From: Chloroflexota bacterium
GTDB lineage: Bacteria > Chloroflexota > UBA11872 > UBA12225 > JAJDUF01
Length of the DNA: 64,000 bases
Reading direction: 5' to 3'
Assembly: GCA_022826725.1 (NCBI GenBank)
Contig: JAJDUF010000010.1
Coordinates: 1-64,000, forward strand
Each line of letters opens with the position of its first letter. The stretch's first letter is position 1. Below the pieces are notes generated by a model. That model did not search any database and was not told where the DNA came from. It saw nothing but the letters and a program-made list of their open reading frames with translations. Shown here one piece after another: positions 6,845 to 14,135 of this stretch. A program made the translations under genes and the position numbers.

Positions 6845-9166
6845 ATGAACCTCAGCACGTTCCTCGACACCTACAAGGCAGCCATCGCCCAGCGGGTGGT
6901 GGACTCGTACCCGCCGCAGTACCAACCCACGCTGGACGCCCGGCCGCTGCCCCCGTTGCTGCGCACCCCGCTGGGGGCCCAGGAGACGGCCATTCGTGGT
7001 ACCGCCCACTCGCTCGCCACCCAGCGCGGCACCACCGTCGTCGGCGAGATGGGTACCGGCAAGACCTTCATCGCCACCGCCGCCGCCCACCTCGCCGGCT
7101 TCCAACGGGTGTTGGTGCTCGTCCCTCCCCACCTGACCAGGAAATGGCAGCGGGAGGTGGAAGCGACCATCCCGGACGCTCGCGCCGCCATCGTCACCTC
7201 CATTACCAGCCTGGAGCGGCTGCGGCGCACCACCGGCGCCGGCCCGCTGTTCGCCATCCTCTCCCGCGAACGCGCCAAGCTCGCCTATCGCTGGCAGCCG
7301 GCTGTCGTGTCACGTTGGGCCACCGCCGACGGGCGGCTGCTGCGGGATGAGGCCACGGGGGAACCGTTTCGCGTCCCGACGTGCCCGGTCTGTGCCACCC
7401 AAGTGGTCACCCCGGACGGCGTGCCCCTGACGGCGGCGGAGTTGGCCCGCCGCAAGCGCCGCTGTGGTGCGTGCGGTGCTGCCCTCTGGCAGGCCGACCG
7501 CCGCGGCCCGCGCCGCTACCCGCTGGCCGAGTACGTCAAACAGCGGCTGCCGGGCTGGTTCGACCTGCTGATCGCCGACGAAGTCCACGAGTACAAGGGC
7601 CGGGGGTCCGCCCAGGGCATCGCCGCCGGCATCCTGGCCGATGTCTGCGGCACCTCCCTGGCCCTCACCGGCACGCTGGCCGGCGGCTACGCCAGCACCC
7701 TCTTCCACCTGCTCTACCGGTTCAGTCCCGCCCTGCGCGCCGAGTTCGAACATCACGAGGAGTCCCGCTGGATCGCCCGCTATGGGTTTGTCGAGCACAC
7801 CGTCCGCCGGCCGGCCGACGAGCCGCTGGAGGACGGGCGCCACAGCCGGCGCCGCCGCTATCGCACCGTGATCCGCGAACGGCCCGGCCTGGCCCCGGCC
7901 GCGCTGTTCCACCTGATCGGGCACACCGTCTTCCTGCGCCTGGCCGACGTGGCCAGTGGCTTGCCGCCCTACACCGAGCAGGTGCGCCTGGTGGGCCTGA
8001 CTGAAACGCCGGATGAGACGGGCTACTCCCAGCGCAGCGCCTACCAGGCCGTGTTCACGACGCTGCGCAAGGCCCTGGCCGCTGCGCTGGCCCAGGGGTC
8101 CAAGCGGCTGCTGGGCGCCTACCTGCAAACCCTGCTGGCCTACCCCGACGGCTGCACCCGCGGCGAGACGGTCTTCGATCCGCAGACCCAACGGCCGCTG
8201 GTGCAGGTACCGCCCTTGTCCGAAGACCGGGTGTATCCCAAGGAGCAGGCGCTGCTGGACCTCGTGGCGAACGAAAAGCAGGCCGGGCGCCGGGTGCTGG
8301 TGTACGCCACCCACACCGGCACGCGGGATATCACCGGGCGGCTGCACACCCTGCTCACCCGGCACGGCGCGCGGGTAGCCGTGTTGAAGGCTGACGCCGT
8401 CAAGCCCGACCGGCGCGAAGCGTGGGTGGCGGAGCGGGTCCAGGAGGGCTTGGACGTGCTGGTGTGTCATCCCCGGCTGGTGCAGACCGGGCTGGACCTG
8501 ATTGACTTTCCGACGCTGTGCTGGTACGAGACCGACTACTCGGTCTACACCTTGCGGCAGGCCTCGCGCCGCTCCTGGCGGATCGGGCAGACGCGACCGG
8601 TGCGGGTGGTGTACCTGGCCTACCGGCAGACCTTGCAGGCCGACGCCCTCACGCTGGTGGCGAAGAAGCTGCAAAGCTCCCTGGCGGTGGAGGGGGAACT
8701 ACCGGAGGACGGGCTGGCGGCCTACGGGGACGATGGCGACGACCTGCTGCTGGCCCTGGCGCGGCAGATCGTCAGTGGTGACGAAGTGGCAGAGGCCGCG
8801 TCGGTGGAGGCGGTCTTTGCCCAAGCCCAAGCGGCCGCAGCCGACGCCGAGGCGCTGCTGGTAGACGCGGACTGGCAGCCGGTGGTCGAGGTACAGCCGG
8901 AGGTGGTCGAGGTACAGCCGGAGGTGGTCGAGACCACCGCCATCTCGGCCAACGGGAAGGGTGAGGCAGCCACAGCGGTCAACGGCGACGGTCGGCACAC
9001 CGACACCATGGCGGCGCAGCCGGAGCCGTTCTCGTGGGCGGAGTTCCTGGCGCAGGTGCCGGCCCAGCGCAAGGGCCGGCGCAAGCAGCCGGCGGCGTCC
9101 TTGCCGCTCTTCGAGTGGCTGGTGGCCCAGGAGCGGGAGGGGGCGCCGGTCGGCCAGTCAGCCTAG
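6845..9166 (+). CDS. SNF2-like superfamily 2 helicase with inserted zinc ribbon
   Basis: The protein has 773 residues and starts after GAAAGGAGCAGGAC. The Walker A motif is GEMGTGKT (67-74), followed by VLVLVPPHLTRKW (motif Ia). A four-cysteine zinc ribbon (C180, C183, C207, C210) is inserted before the Walker B box DEVH (245-248). LALTGTLAGG resembles motif III. The second RecA domain shows VLVYATHTGTRD, a GLD segment and SRRSWRIGQTRPVRVVYL, the motif VI of SNF2-type translocases. The C-terminal 100 residues are acidic and Ala-rich with a short VVEVQPE repeat, and probably disordered. It would be the translocase or replicative helicase of this module. A strong hairpin terminator follows. Confidence 0.85.
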   Translation: MNLSTFLDTYKAAIAQRVVDSYPPQYQPTLDARPLPPLLRTPLGAQETAIRGTAHSLATQRGTTVVGEMGTGKTFIATAAAHLAGFQRVLVLVPPHLTRKWQREVEATIPDARAAIVTSITSLERLRRTTGAGPLFAILSRERAKLAYRWQPAVVSRWATADGRLLRDEATGEPFRVPTCPVCATQVVTPDGVPLTAAELARRKRRCGACGAALWQADRRGPRRYPLAEYVKQRLPGWFDLLIADEVHEYKGRGSAQGIAAGILADVCGTSLALTGTLAGGYASTLFHLLYRFSPALRAEFEHHEESRWIARYGFVEHTVRRPADEPLEDGRHSRRRRYRTVIRERPGLAPAALFHLIGHTVFLRLADVASGLPPYTEQVRLVGLTETPDETGYSQRSAYQAVFTTLRKALAAALAQGSKRLLGAYLQTLLAYPDGCTRGETVFDPQTQRPLVQVPPLSEDRVYPKEQALLDLVANEKQAGRRVLVYATHTGTRDITGRLHTLLTRHGARVAVLKADAVKPDRREAWVAERVQEGLDVLVCHPRLVQTGLDLIDFPTLCWYETDYSVYTLRQASRRSWRIGQTRPVRVVYLAYRQTLQADALTLVAKKLQSSLAVEGELPEDGLAAYGDDGDDLLLALARQIVSGDEVAEAASVEAVFAQAQAAAADAEALLVDADWQPVVEVQPEVVEVQPEVVETTAISANGKGEAATAVNGDGRHTDTMAAQPEPFSWAEFLAQVPAQRKGRRKQPAASLPLFEWLVAQEREGAPVGQSA
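8881..8932 (+). repeat. 21-bp in-frame tandem repeat inside the helicase gene
   Basis: Two full 21-base units and a third partial one encode VVEVQPE repeats in the disordered C-terminal tail of the helicase. Such a repeat can change copy number by slippage without breaking the frame. Confidence 0.8.
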
Positions 9167-9203
9167 CTTCCAACCCGGCGCGGGAGGCTGAACTGCTCCA
9201 GCA

Positions 9204-9242
9204 CAGGGGAGGCCATCGCACTGGCAGCGATGGCCTCCCCTG
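9204..9242 (+). terminator. Strong hairpin terminator after the helicase
   Basis: A perfect 16-bp stem (9204-9219 with 9227-9242) has a 7-base loop, 37 bases after the helicase stop. No long T-run follows (CCTAACCCC), so it may also act as a barrier or in both directions. It marks the end of the replication module. Confidence 0.65.
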
Positions 9243-9418
9243 CCTAACCCCTGTATGCGGGCTTTTTGCATTTAACCCCAGGACCGCCTGCAGACAGCGT
9301 CCCGAATGTCCCTGTATGCCGGCCTCTTGTGTGGCCGCGCTTAGGGCTGAAGTGTTGACGCCTTGCCCGGTTTGCCCTAACTTTATTGTAGGCCCGTTGG
9401 CGTGAGGGGCGAGCAACA

Positions 9419-9595
9419 ATGGTAGCCACGAAGCAGCGCATCACCCTCGACCTGGACCCGCCGGTGCAGCGCCGCCTGCAGGCCGTGGCCGCGCGCAAGG
9501 GCCTCAGCACCCACCAGTGCTGCCTGGCAGCGCGGCTGACTTGATTTAGGGATGCCCGCGACATTAGGGCGGCCCAACTCAAGGACATCCTGTGA
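9419..9595 (+). pseudogene. VapB-like antitoxin gene broken by one in-frame stop
   Basis: ATG at 9419 opens MVATKQRITLDLDPPVQRRL..., a ribbon-helix-helix-like start with AARKGLSTHQCCLAARLT, then a TGA stop at 9542. The same frame continues after this stop as FRDARDIRAAQLKDIL and ends at TGA 9593-9595, overlapping the GTG of the toxin remnant as TGTGA, the usual spacing for such pairs. A single base change is therefore enough to explain the loss. The toxin downstream is also truncated, so the pair is probably dead. Confidence 0.6.
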
Positions 9596-9741
9596 ACAAC
9601 CTCGTGGTCGTGGACGCGAGCCTGGCGGTCAAGTGGCTGGTGCCGGAGGAGCATTCCGACAAAGCCGATGCGCTGGGCCGGCCGTGGTCCCGCCAAGGTA
9701 GCCTGTCGGCGCAGCGCGGCCTCTCGATTCCTGTAGTGTGA
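9592..9741 (+). pseudogene. VapC-like PIN toxin, truncated after about 30 residues
   Basis: GTG at 9592 begins MNNLVVVDASLAVKWLVPEE followed by HSDKADAL. This is the first strand, the first catalytic Asp and the first helix of a PIN-domain ribonuclease. After residue 30 the sequence loses PIN character and stops at 9739-9741. The remaining about 100 residues with the other acidic residues are missing, so the nuclease cannot be active. Confidence 0.65.
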
Positions 9742-9967
9742 TGCGGAGGACCGGAGGGGCCGAGGGAGCGTCAAGCTGGGCCGAGGCGTAGTGAACTGCG
9801 AACTCTTGGTTGGGTGGTTCGCGTTTGGCCAGGTAAGCCTGCCAAGCCTCTCGACCCGACTATTGTGCGCCCTGAGGCGCCGGACCACCAGGGTTTTCGG
9901 ATTGCCGCAGTTGTCCGCAAGATGGCAGTCTGTAGTTAGTAGAGGCATGCCTTTGAAGGGGGACCGT

Positions 9968-10282
9968 ATGAGAGCCTCAGAAACCCCAACGCCGACGCAA
10001 TCACCTAGGCCCACCGTGCCGACCCGCCCGTTGGACGAGATCGCCCACCTGGGCGACGAGATATACGAACGCGACATCCGTTCGCAGGTCGAGGCCGCCC
10101 ACCACGGGGAGGTCGTCTCCATAGACGTGGACAGCGGCAACTGGGCCATTGGCGACAACGTGATTGCCGCGACGGACAGCCTGAGGGCGCAACGCCCGGA
10201 AGCGATTGACGTCTGGTCCGTGCGGGTCGGGCACCAGGCGATGTACCACTTTGGGGGGCGTCCCCTGCGGAGAGCCGAGTGA
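9968..10282 (+). CDS. Small acidic protein paired with a retropepsin-like protease
   Basis: The start at 9968 follows AAGGGGGACCGT and gives 104 residues. After a Pro/Thr-rich N-terminus comes LDEIAHLGDEIYERDIRSQVEAAHHGEVVSIDVDSGNWAIGDNVIAATDSLRAQRPEAIDVWSVRVGHQAMYHFGGR, a compact pattern I associate with small proteins encoded directly before clan AA aspartic proteases in cyanobacteria and Chloroflexota. It overlaps the next gene by GTGA, so they are translated together. It could be an inhibitor, antitoxin-like partner or substrate of the protease. No biochemical role is established here. Confidence 0.7.
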   Translation: MRASETPTPTQSPRPTVPTRPLDEIAHLGDEIYERDIRSQVEAAHHGEVVSIDVDSGNWAIGDNVIAATDSLRAQRPEAIDVWSVRVGHQAMYHFGGRPLRRAE

Positions 10283-10650
10283 TCGAAGGCGTGGTGAACG
10301 CTGCCTATGAACCGGTCGTGACCCTGGCCGTCCAAGGCCCCTCGGGGCCGGCAAGGGAGATTGAGGCCGTGATAGACACCGGCTTCACTGGCTTCCTCAC
10401 GTTGCCGCCCGGGCTGGTTTCGGAACTGGGGTTGCCCTTCCTGACCGGCAACCGGGCGACCCTAGCCGACGGCAGCGAAGTAACCTTTCCTTCCTACGGC
10501 ATTGTCGTGCTCTGGGACGGCCAGCCGGTATACACCGAGGCCGACGCTGCCGACACTACGCCCCTCGTGGGTATGCGCCTACTGGACCGCCACGACCTGA
10601 GCATCCAGGTCCGGGACGGCGGCCGCGTCGTCATCCAAGCCAGAGAGTAG
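10279..10650 (+). CDS. Clan AA (retropepsin-like) aspartic protease
   Basis: GTG start at 10279 overlaps the previous stop; the protein has 123 residues. REIEAVIDTGFTGFLTLPP carries the catalytic D-T-G of retropepsin-fold proteases, followed by RATLADGSEVTFPSYGIVVLWDG (flap region) and TPLVGMRLLDRHDLSIQV, matching the hydrophobic GMRLL strand of the family. One D-T-G per chain means the active form is a homodimer. With the partner gene it forms a two-gene unit often found in accessory regions. The target is unknown. Confidence 0.8.
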   Translation: MIEGVVNAAYEPVVTLAVQGPSGPAREIEAVIDTGFTGFLTLPPGLVSELGLPFLTGNRATLADGSEVTFPSYGIVVLWDGQPVYTEADAADTTPLVGMRLLDRHDLSIQVRDGGRVVIQARE

Positions 10651-10684
10651 CGGAGCCCCGTCCCTTCCTTATGTTCCTTATCCT

Positions 10685-10845
10685 TTGGTTGGCGGATGCA
10701 CCATTGTAGGTGCATTAGAAGGCATAGTATGTGAACAATACGACTTCTTTATAGAAGTCCCTTGCAGATGGGACAATCTATTTATATTTCTGTACTTAGC
10801 TATATTTACAGGAACAGGAATAATTCCGTACTTCACTCAGAGAAG
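10685..10845 (+). pseudogene. Fragment of an AT-rich membrane-protein gene cut by the insertion sequence
   Basis: A frame from 10685 encodes a stretch with a hydrophobic segment (NLFIFLYLAIFTGTGIIPYF) and has a much lower GC content than its neighbours. It runs straight into the left end of the IS at 10849 without its own stop. No continuation is seen to the right of the IS. It may be the remnant of a foreign gene; coding is uncertain. Confidence 0.3.
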
Positions 10846-10848
10846 TAA

Positions 10849-11720
10849 GAGCCTGGATGACACTGTTGCTGGAGTAAGTGTATCCGCCTCGCACCAGCGT
10901 AGTGTGCGAGAGGCCCACCATGACGCGACAACGCTATCCGACGGACTTGACCGCGGGCCAATGGGACCAACTCGCTCCCCGGCTGCCACCACCAGGGAGC
11001 GGACCGCCGCTGCGCTACGAGCAGCGGGTGCTCGTCAATGCGATCCGCTACGTCCTGCGGAGTGGCGGCCCCTGGCGCCTGCTCCCCCATGACTTCCCAC
11101 CCTGGTCGACGGTCTACCACCACTGCCACCAGGGGCGTGACGAGGGGGGCTGGACGGAAGTGATGCACGCCTGACGCCGCCAGGAGCGCCAGCGCCGCGA
11201 CCGGGCGCCGGAACCTCGTGCCGTCATCATCGACAGCCAGTCGGTCAAGACGACCGAAAAAGGGGGCCACGAGGCTACGATGGGGGCAAGCGCGTGCTGG
11301 GGCGCAAGCGGCATATTCTGGTGGATACCCACGGTTCCCTGGTGAGCGTCGTCGTACATCCGGCCGCTATCCAGGATCGCGACGGGGCCTATCTGGTGCT
11401 GGAGCAAGCGGTGGCCCAGACGACGCGGGTGCAGCAGTTGTGGGGCGACGCGGCCTACCGGGGGGCGTTTGCCCGCTGGGTCGCGGCCGCGTAGGGTCTG
11501 GACCATCGCGATCGGACAACGTGCTCAGGACACGGCCGGCTTCGCGGTCCAGCCCCGGCGCTGGGTGGTGGAACGGACCTGCGGGTGGCTGGGCCACTGC
11601 CGCCGCTTGAGCAAGGACTATGAAGCATATCCGGCCACCAGCGAAACCTGGATTGCGTTGGCCATGGGTGCGCTGTTACTCCGTCGGTTGTGTCCATCTT
11701 CCTAGGTATCGTATAGGCTC
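10849..11720 (+). mobile_element. IS5-family insertion sequence, decayed
   Basis: The proposed ends carry imperfect inverted repeats: GAGCCTGGATGACAC on the left (10849-) and GAGCCTATACGATAC reading in from the right (-11720). Each is flanked by TAA (10846-10848 and 11721-11723), which fits the 3-bp TNA target duplication of the IS1031-like group of IS5. The length, about 872 bp, is normal for the group. The single transposase gene inside is broken. Confidence 0.65.
10920..11705 (+). pseudogene. IS5-family transposase, interrupted
   Basis: The frame starts MTRQRYPTDLTAGQWDQLAPRLPPP and continues through the N-terminal DUF4096-like domain (YVLRSGGPWRLLPHDFPPWSTVYHH) until a TGA near 11172. 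Later pieces in other frames read VIIDSQSVKTTEKGG (first Asp of the DDE triad), GRKRHILVDTHGSLVSVVVHPAAIQDRDGA and LWGDAAYRGAF (second Asp), and finally RRWVVERTCGWLGHCRRLSKDYE (the catalytic Glu). At least one stop and two frameshifts separate them, so no active transposase can be made. Confidence 0.85.
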
Positions 11721-11741
11721 TAAGGAGTGAGCTTCCTGAGT

Positions 11742-11770
11742 TTGACAACCTCCTAGCGAGCGACTATGAT
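11742..11770 (+). promoter_or_regulatory. Near-consensus sigma-70 promoter for the 11814 gene
   Basis: TTGACA (11742-11747) and TATGAT (11765-11770) are 17 bases apart, one mismatch from consensus overall. It lies 22 bases past the IS end and about 45 bases before the GTG start. Confidence 0.7.
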
Positions 11771-11810
11771 TGAAGCGTTGTCACCACCGACGTAGCCAAG
11801 CTAGGAGGTT
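11747..11810. repeat. 11-bp inverted repeat joining promoter spacer and ribosome site
   Basis: AACCTCCTAGC at 11747-11757, inside the -35/-10 spacer, is perfectly complementary to GCTAGGAGGTT at 11800-11810, which contains the AGGAGG ribosome site. The left arm is probably not transcribed, so this looks more like two operator half-sites than an RNA hairpin. Confidence 0.6.
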
Positions 11811-11813
11811 CCA

Positions 11814-12149
11814 GTGGATATTCAGGAAATCGAGATCACAGACCCTGCGTTCGCTGACTATCTCACGGACATGGCGACAGGGTTGCGGGCAGTAGTTCCT
11901 GAAACCACTGAGCACATATACAGCGCGAGCGATGGTGGCACGCCGATGATCTCAGCTAGGGATTTTCTACTCGCCATCATGTTGGCTTACGCTCAGGATG
12001 CAGCCAGGTTCCCCAGCAACCAACATGACCTTACCGATAAGATCAAAGCCGCACTTGGTTGTGAGGCTGCGTCCAACCATCTGAAGTCGCTCGTTGACGA
12101 CGTTTCTCAGAGTGTTGTCGAGCTGTGGGAATCCGGTAAGCTGCGTTAG
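11814..12149 (+). CDS. Orphan 111-residue protein of unknown function
   Basis: The GTG start at 11814 sits five bases after AGGAGG. The protein is acidic and mostly helical (FADYLTDMATGLRAVVPETTEHIYS; ARDFLLAIMLAYAQDAARFP; AASNHLKSLVDDVSQSVVELWESGKLR), with no signal peptide, membrane segment or recognised domain. It has a near-consensus promoter with an inverted repeat and lower GC than the replication module, which suggests recent acquisition. It stands alone between the decayed IS and the base-modification cassette, separated from the latter by about 170 bases. Confidence 0.6.
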   Translation: MDIQEIEITDPAFADYLTDMATGLRAVVPETTEHIYSASDGGTPMISARDFLLAIMLAYAQDAARFPSNQHDLTDKIKAALGCEAASNHLKSLVDDVSQSVVELWESGKLR

Positions 12150-12318
12150 GGCTATTCCCGCTTCGTGTCGCATTTGTGACTCCTTCCCGTAGTGAACTCT
12201 CCTGCTTCACTCCCTGCTGGTTACTTCGGTAGATAGTCTCCCTTACTCCAGTGTTCCCATACCATCAGTGGTACCACACCAGCACTGTAAAGTACAAGTA
12301 AAGGTGGTAGAGGTATCC

Positions 12319-13281
12319 ATGACTATTAGTTTTTATTCTGAGGAAACGCTTGACGATGTTATGCGTTGGGTCTTTAAGTGGATTCTGCGGGAAGGCGAGG
12401 ATATTCAACCTACCAAGGGGCCAGCGAAGGAGTTATCTGGTGTGTTGCTTGAGATTGCGAATCCACTGGCACGCATTAGCCGAACCGAAACTAGGGGCAA
12501 GCCGTTCAGTTGCTTAGGTGAACTCTGTTGGTACTTAGCACAATCAAGAGACTTGTCATTCATTGCCTATTACCTGCCCGCCTACAGTAAGTACGCCGAC
12601 GGACTGGAGCTTTTTGGTGGCTACGGCCCCAGACTGTTTAATTGGAATGGTCTCAATCAGTTTCTTAATGTAGCGAATATACTGAAGAAAAAACCGGACT
12701 CTCGCCAAGCAGTCATACAGCTCTTTGATGCCCACGACATCCGAGGGTGCCACAAGGATATTCCCTGTACTTGCACTATCCAGTTCATCATCCGGAGCAA
12801 ACAACTACACATGATTACCTATATGCGCTCCAATGATGCCTTCGTTGGCATGCCCCACGATATTTTCTGCTTTACCATGCTTCAAGAGATCATGGCGAGG
12901 ATTCTATCGGTTGAGCTTGGTCAATATAAGCACATGGTTGGGAGCCTCCATCTTTACAGCCGAGACATTGAAGAGGCCCGGCGGTTCCTAGAGGAAGGTT
13001 GGCAACCCACTGCAACATTGATGCGGCCGATGCCTGAGGGAGACCCTTGGCCGTCAATCGAGGCCCTTCTGTGCGCGGAACATGCAATTAGGGCCGGAGA
13101 CGACCTCACCCCTGGACTGTTAGAGAGCTTGGATCCATACTGGGCTGACCTAATCAGACTACTTCAGATATTCCGTTCGTCTAAGTACAAAGACAGTGCG
13201 AGGATGCAGACACTACGAACGCAGATGTCATTCTGTGGTTTTAACCAATTCATCGATAGACGCATCAGGAGTTTACAATGA
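12319..13281 (+). CDS. Thymidylate-synthase-fold enzyme, possible pyrimidine-nucleotide hydroxymethylase
   Basis: The start at 12319 follows AGAGG at good spacing (320 residues). Seen motifs of the ThyA fold: SRQAVIQLFD (phosphate-binding Arg region), KDIPCTCTIQF with the nucleophile C150, YMRSNDAFVGMPHDIFCFTMLQEIMAR, and VGSLHLYSRD with H211 and Y213. In thymidylate synthase the base-recognising residue after G-x-P is Asn (N177 in E. coli); here the aligned residue is Asp (D181), as in phage dCMP hydroxymethylase and MilA. A role as (d)CMP hydroxymethylase rather than thymidylate synthase is therefore suggested, by inference. The stop overlaps the next gene (ATGA), so the cassette is an operon. 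Confidence 0.8.
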   Translation: MTISFYSEETLDDVMRWVFKWILREGEDIQPTKGPAKELSGVLLEIANPLARISRTETRGKPFSCLGELCWYLAQSRDLSFIAYYLPAYSKYADGLELFGGYGPRLFNWNGLNQFLNVANILKKKPDSRQAVIQLFDAHDIRGCHKDIPCTCTIQFIIRSKQLHMITYMRSNDAFVGMPHDIFCFTMLQEIMARILSVELGQYKHMVGSLHLYSRDIEEARRFLEEGWQPTATLMRPMPEGDPWPSIEALLCAEHAIRAGDDLTPGLLESLDPYWADLIRLLQIFRSSKYKDSARMQTLRTQMSFCGFNQFIDRRIRSLQ

Positions 13282-14135
13282 TGTACGAGGAGCATCATGT
13301 TCTGAATCCTGTTACAAAGGCTCATACAGCGTCTACAAGCCTTGCTGTCCTAACTACACTCATTGACCGCTTGGATAGTGATGCAGTTATCGGGACCGAC
13401 ATTATTCCTTGGAGTTGCCCCGTGCCGGTCTTTGGTGATTGGCTAAACCCTCGAGTAGCGACGTTAGGAATCAATCCGAGCTATCGGGAATTTGTAGACC
13501 GTTCAGGCAAACAGTTGCAAGGGGCATGCCGCAGGTTCCATACCCTAGACTCCCTGGGGCTTGAAACGTGGGCCGAGGCGGATGCTCGCCACCTTGAACT
13601 CCTAATAGACACCTATCGGTTATATTTCCGTCGCAACCCGTACGATACCTGGTTTAGGAAACTGGATTTTGCAATTGCTGGCACAAACGCCTCATACTAC
13701 GACCGTCCGTCTAGCGCCTGCCACCTGGACCTGGTACCATTCGCCACACTTCGGAAGTGGAACGAGCTTTCAGCCCGGCAACGCGCGTCCTTGCTGTCGC
13801 TAGCCGGTGACACCTTGGGAATACTTCTGCGGGATTCCCAGGTCCGTCTGCTCATCCTGAACGGAAGTTCAGTTGTGAAGGGTTTTCAGTCGGTTGCTGG
13901 TCTATCCCTACAGGCTAAGGAGATTCCTTCCTGGTCACTGAGAAGACGATCAACGGGTAGTGTCAGGGGAATCGCCTATACGGGGGCGACAGAAACTGTG
14001 TCCGGAATCGAACTTGACCGGCAACTCGCGGTCTTGGGATTCAACCATAACCTCCAGAGTAGTTTCGGTGTGACTATGGAAGTAATCTTCTCCATCAGGG
14101 AGTGGATTGCACAAACTGCGGAGGAAGCAAAGTGA
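13278..14135 (+). CDS. Uracil-DNA-glycosylase-fold-like protein
   Basis: ATG at 13278 overlaps the upstream stop; 285 residues. Motifs reminiscent of the UDG/MUG fold are visible: RVATLGINPSYREF (the G-I-N-P motif A of MUG/TDG types), ACHLDLVPFATLRKW in the middle, LLILNGSSVVKGF (the strand with a nucleotide-pocket residue), and VLGFNHNLQSSFGVT near the end. No zinc or iron-sulfur cysteines are seen. If the fold is right, the protein may bind or remove a modified base. It is followed by an overlapping GTGA start, so its product is made together with the thymidylate-synthase-like and pyrophosphorylase-like enzymes. The fold call is moderate; the activity is unknown. Confidence 0.55.
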   Translation: MMYEEHHVLNPVTKAHTASTSLAVLTTLIDRLDSDAVIGTDIIPWSCPVPVFGDWLNPRVATLGINPSYREFVDRSGKQLQGACRRFHTLDSLGLETWAEADARHLELLIDTYRLYFRRNPYDTWFRKLDFAIAGTNASYYDRPSSACHLDLVPFATLRKWNELSARQRASLLSLAGDTLGILLRDSQVRLLILNGSSVVKGFQSVAGLSLQAKEIPSWSLRRRSTGSVRGIAYTGATETVSGIELDRQLAVLGFNHNLQSSFGVTMEVIFSIREWIAQTAEEAK

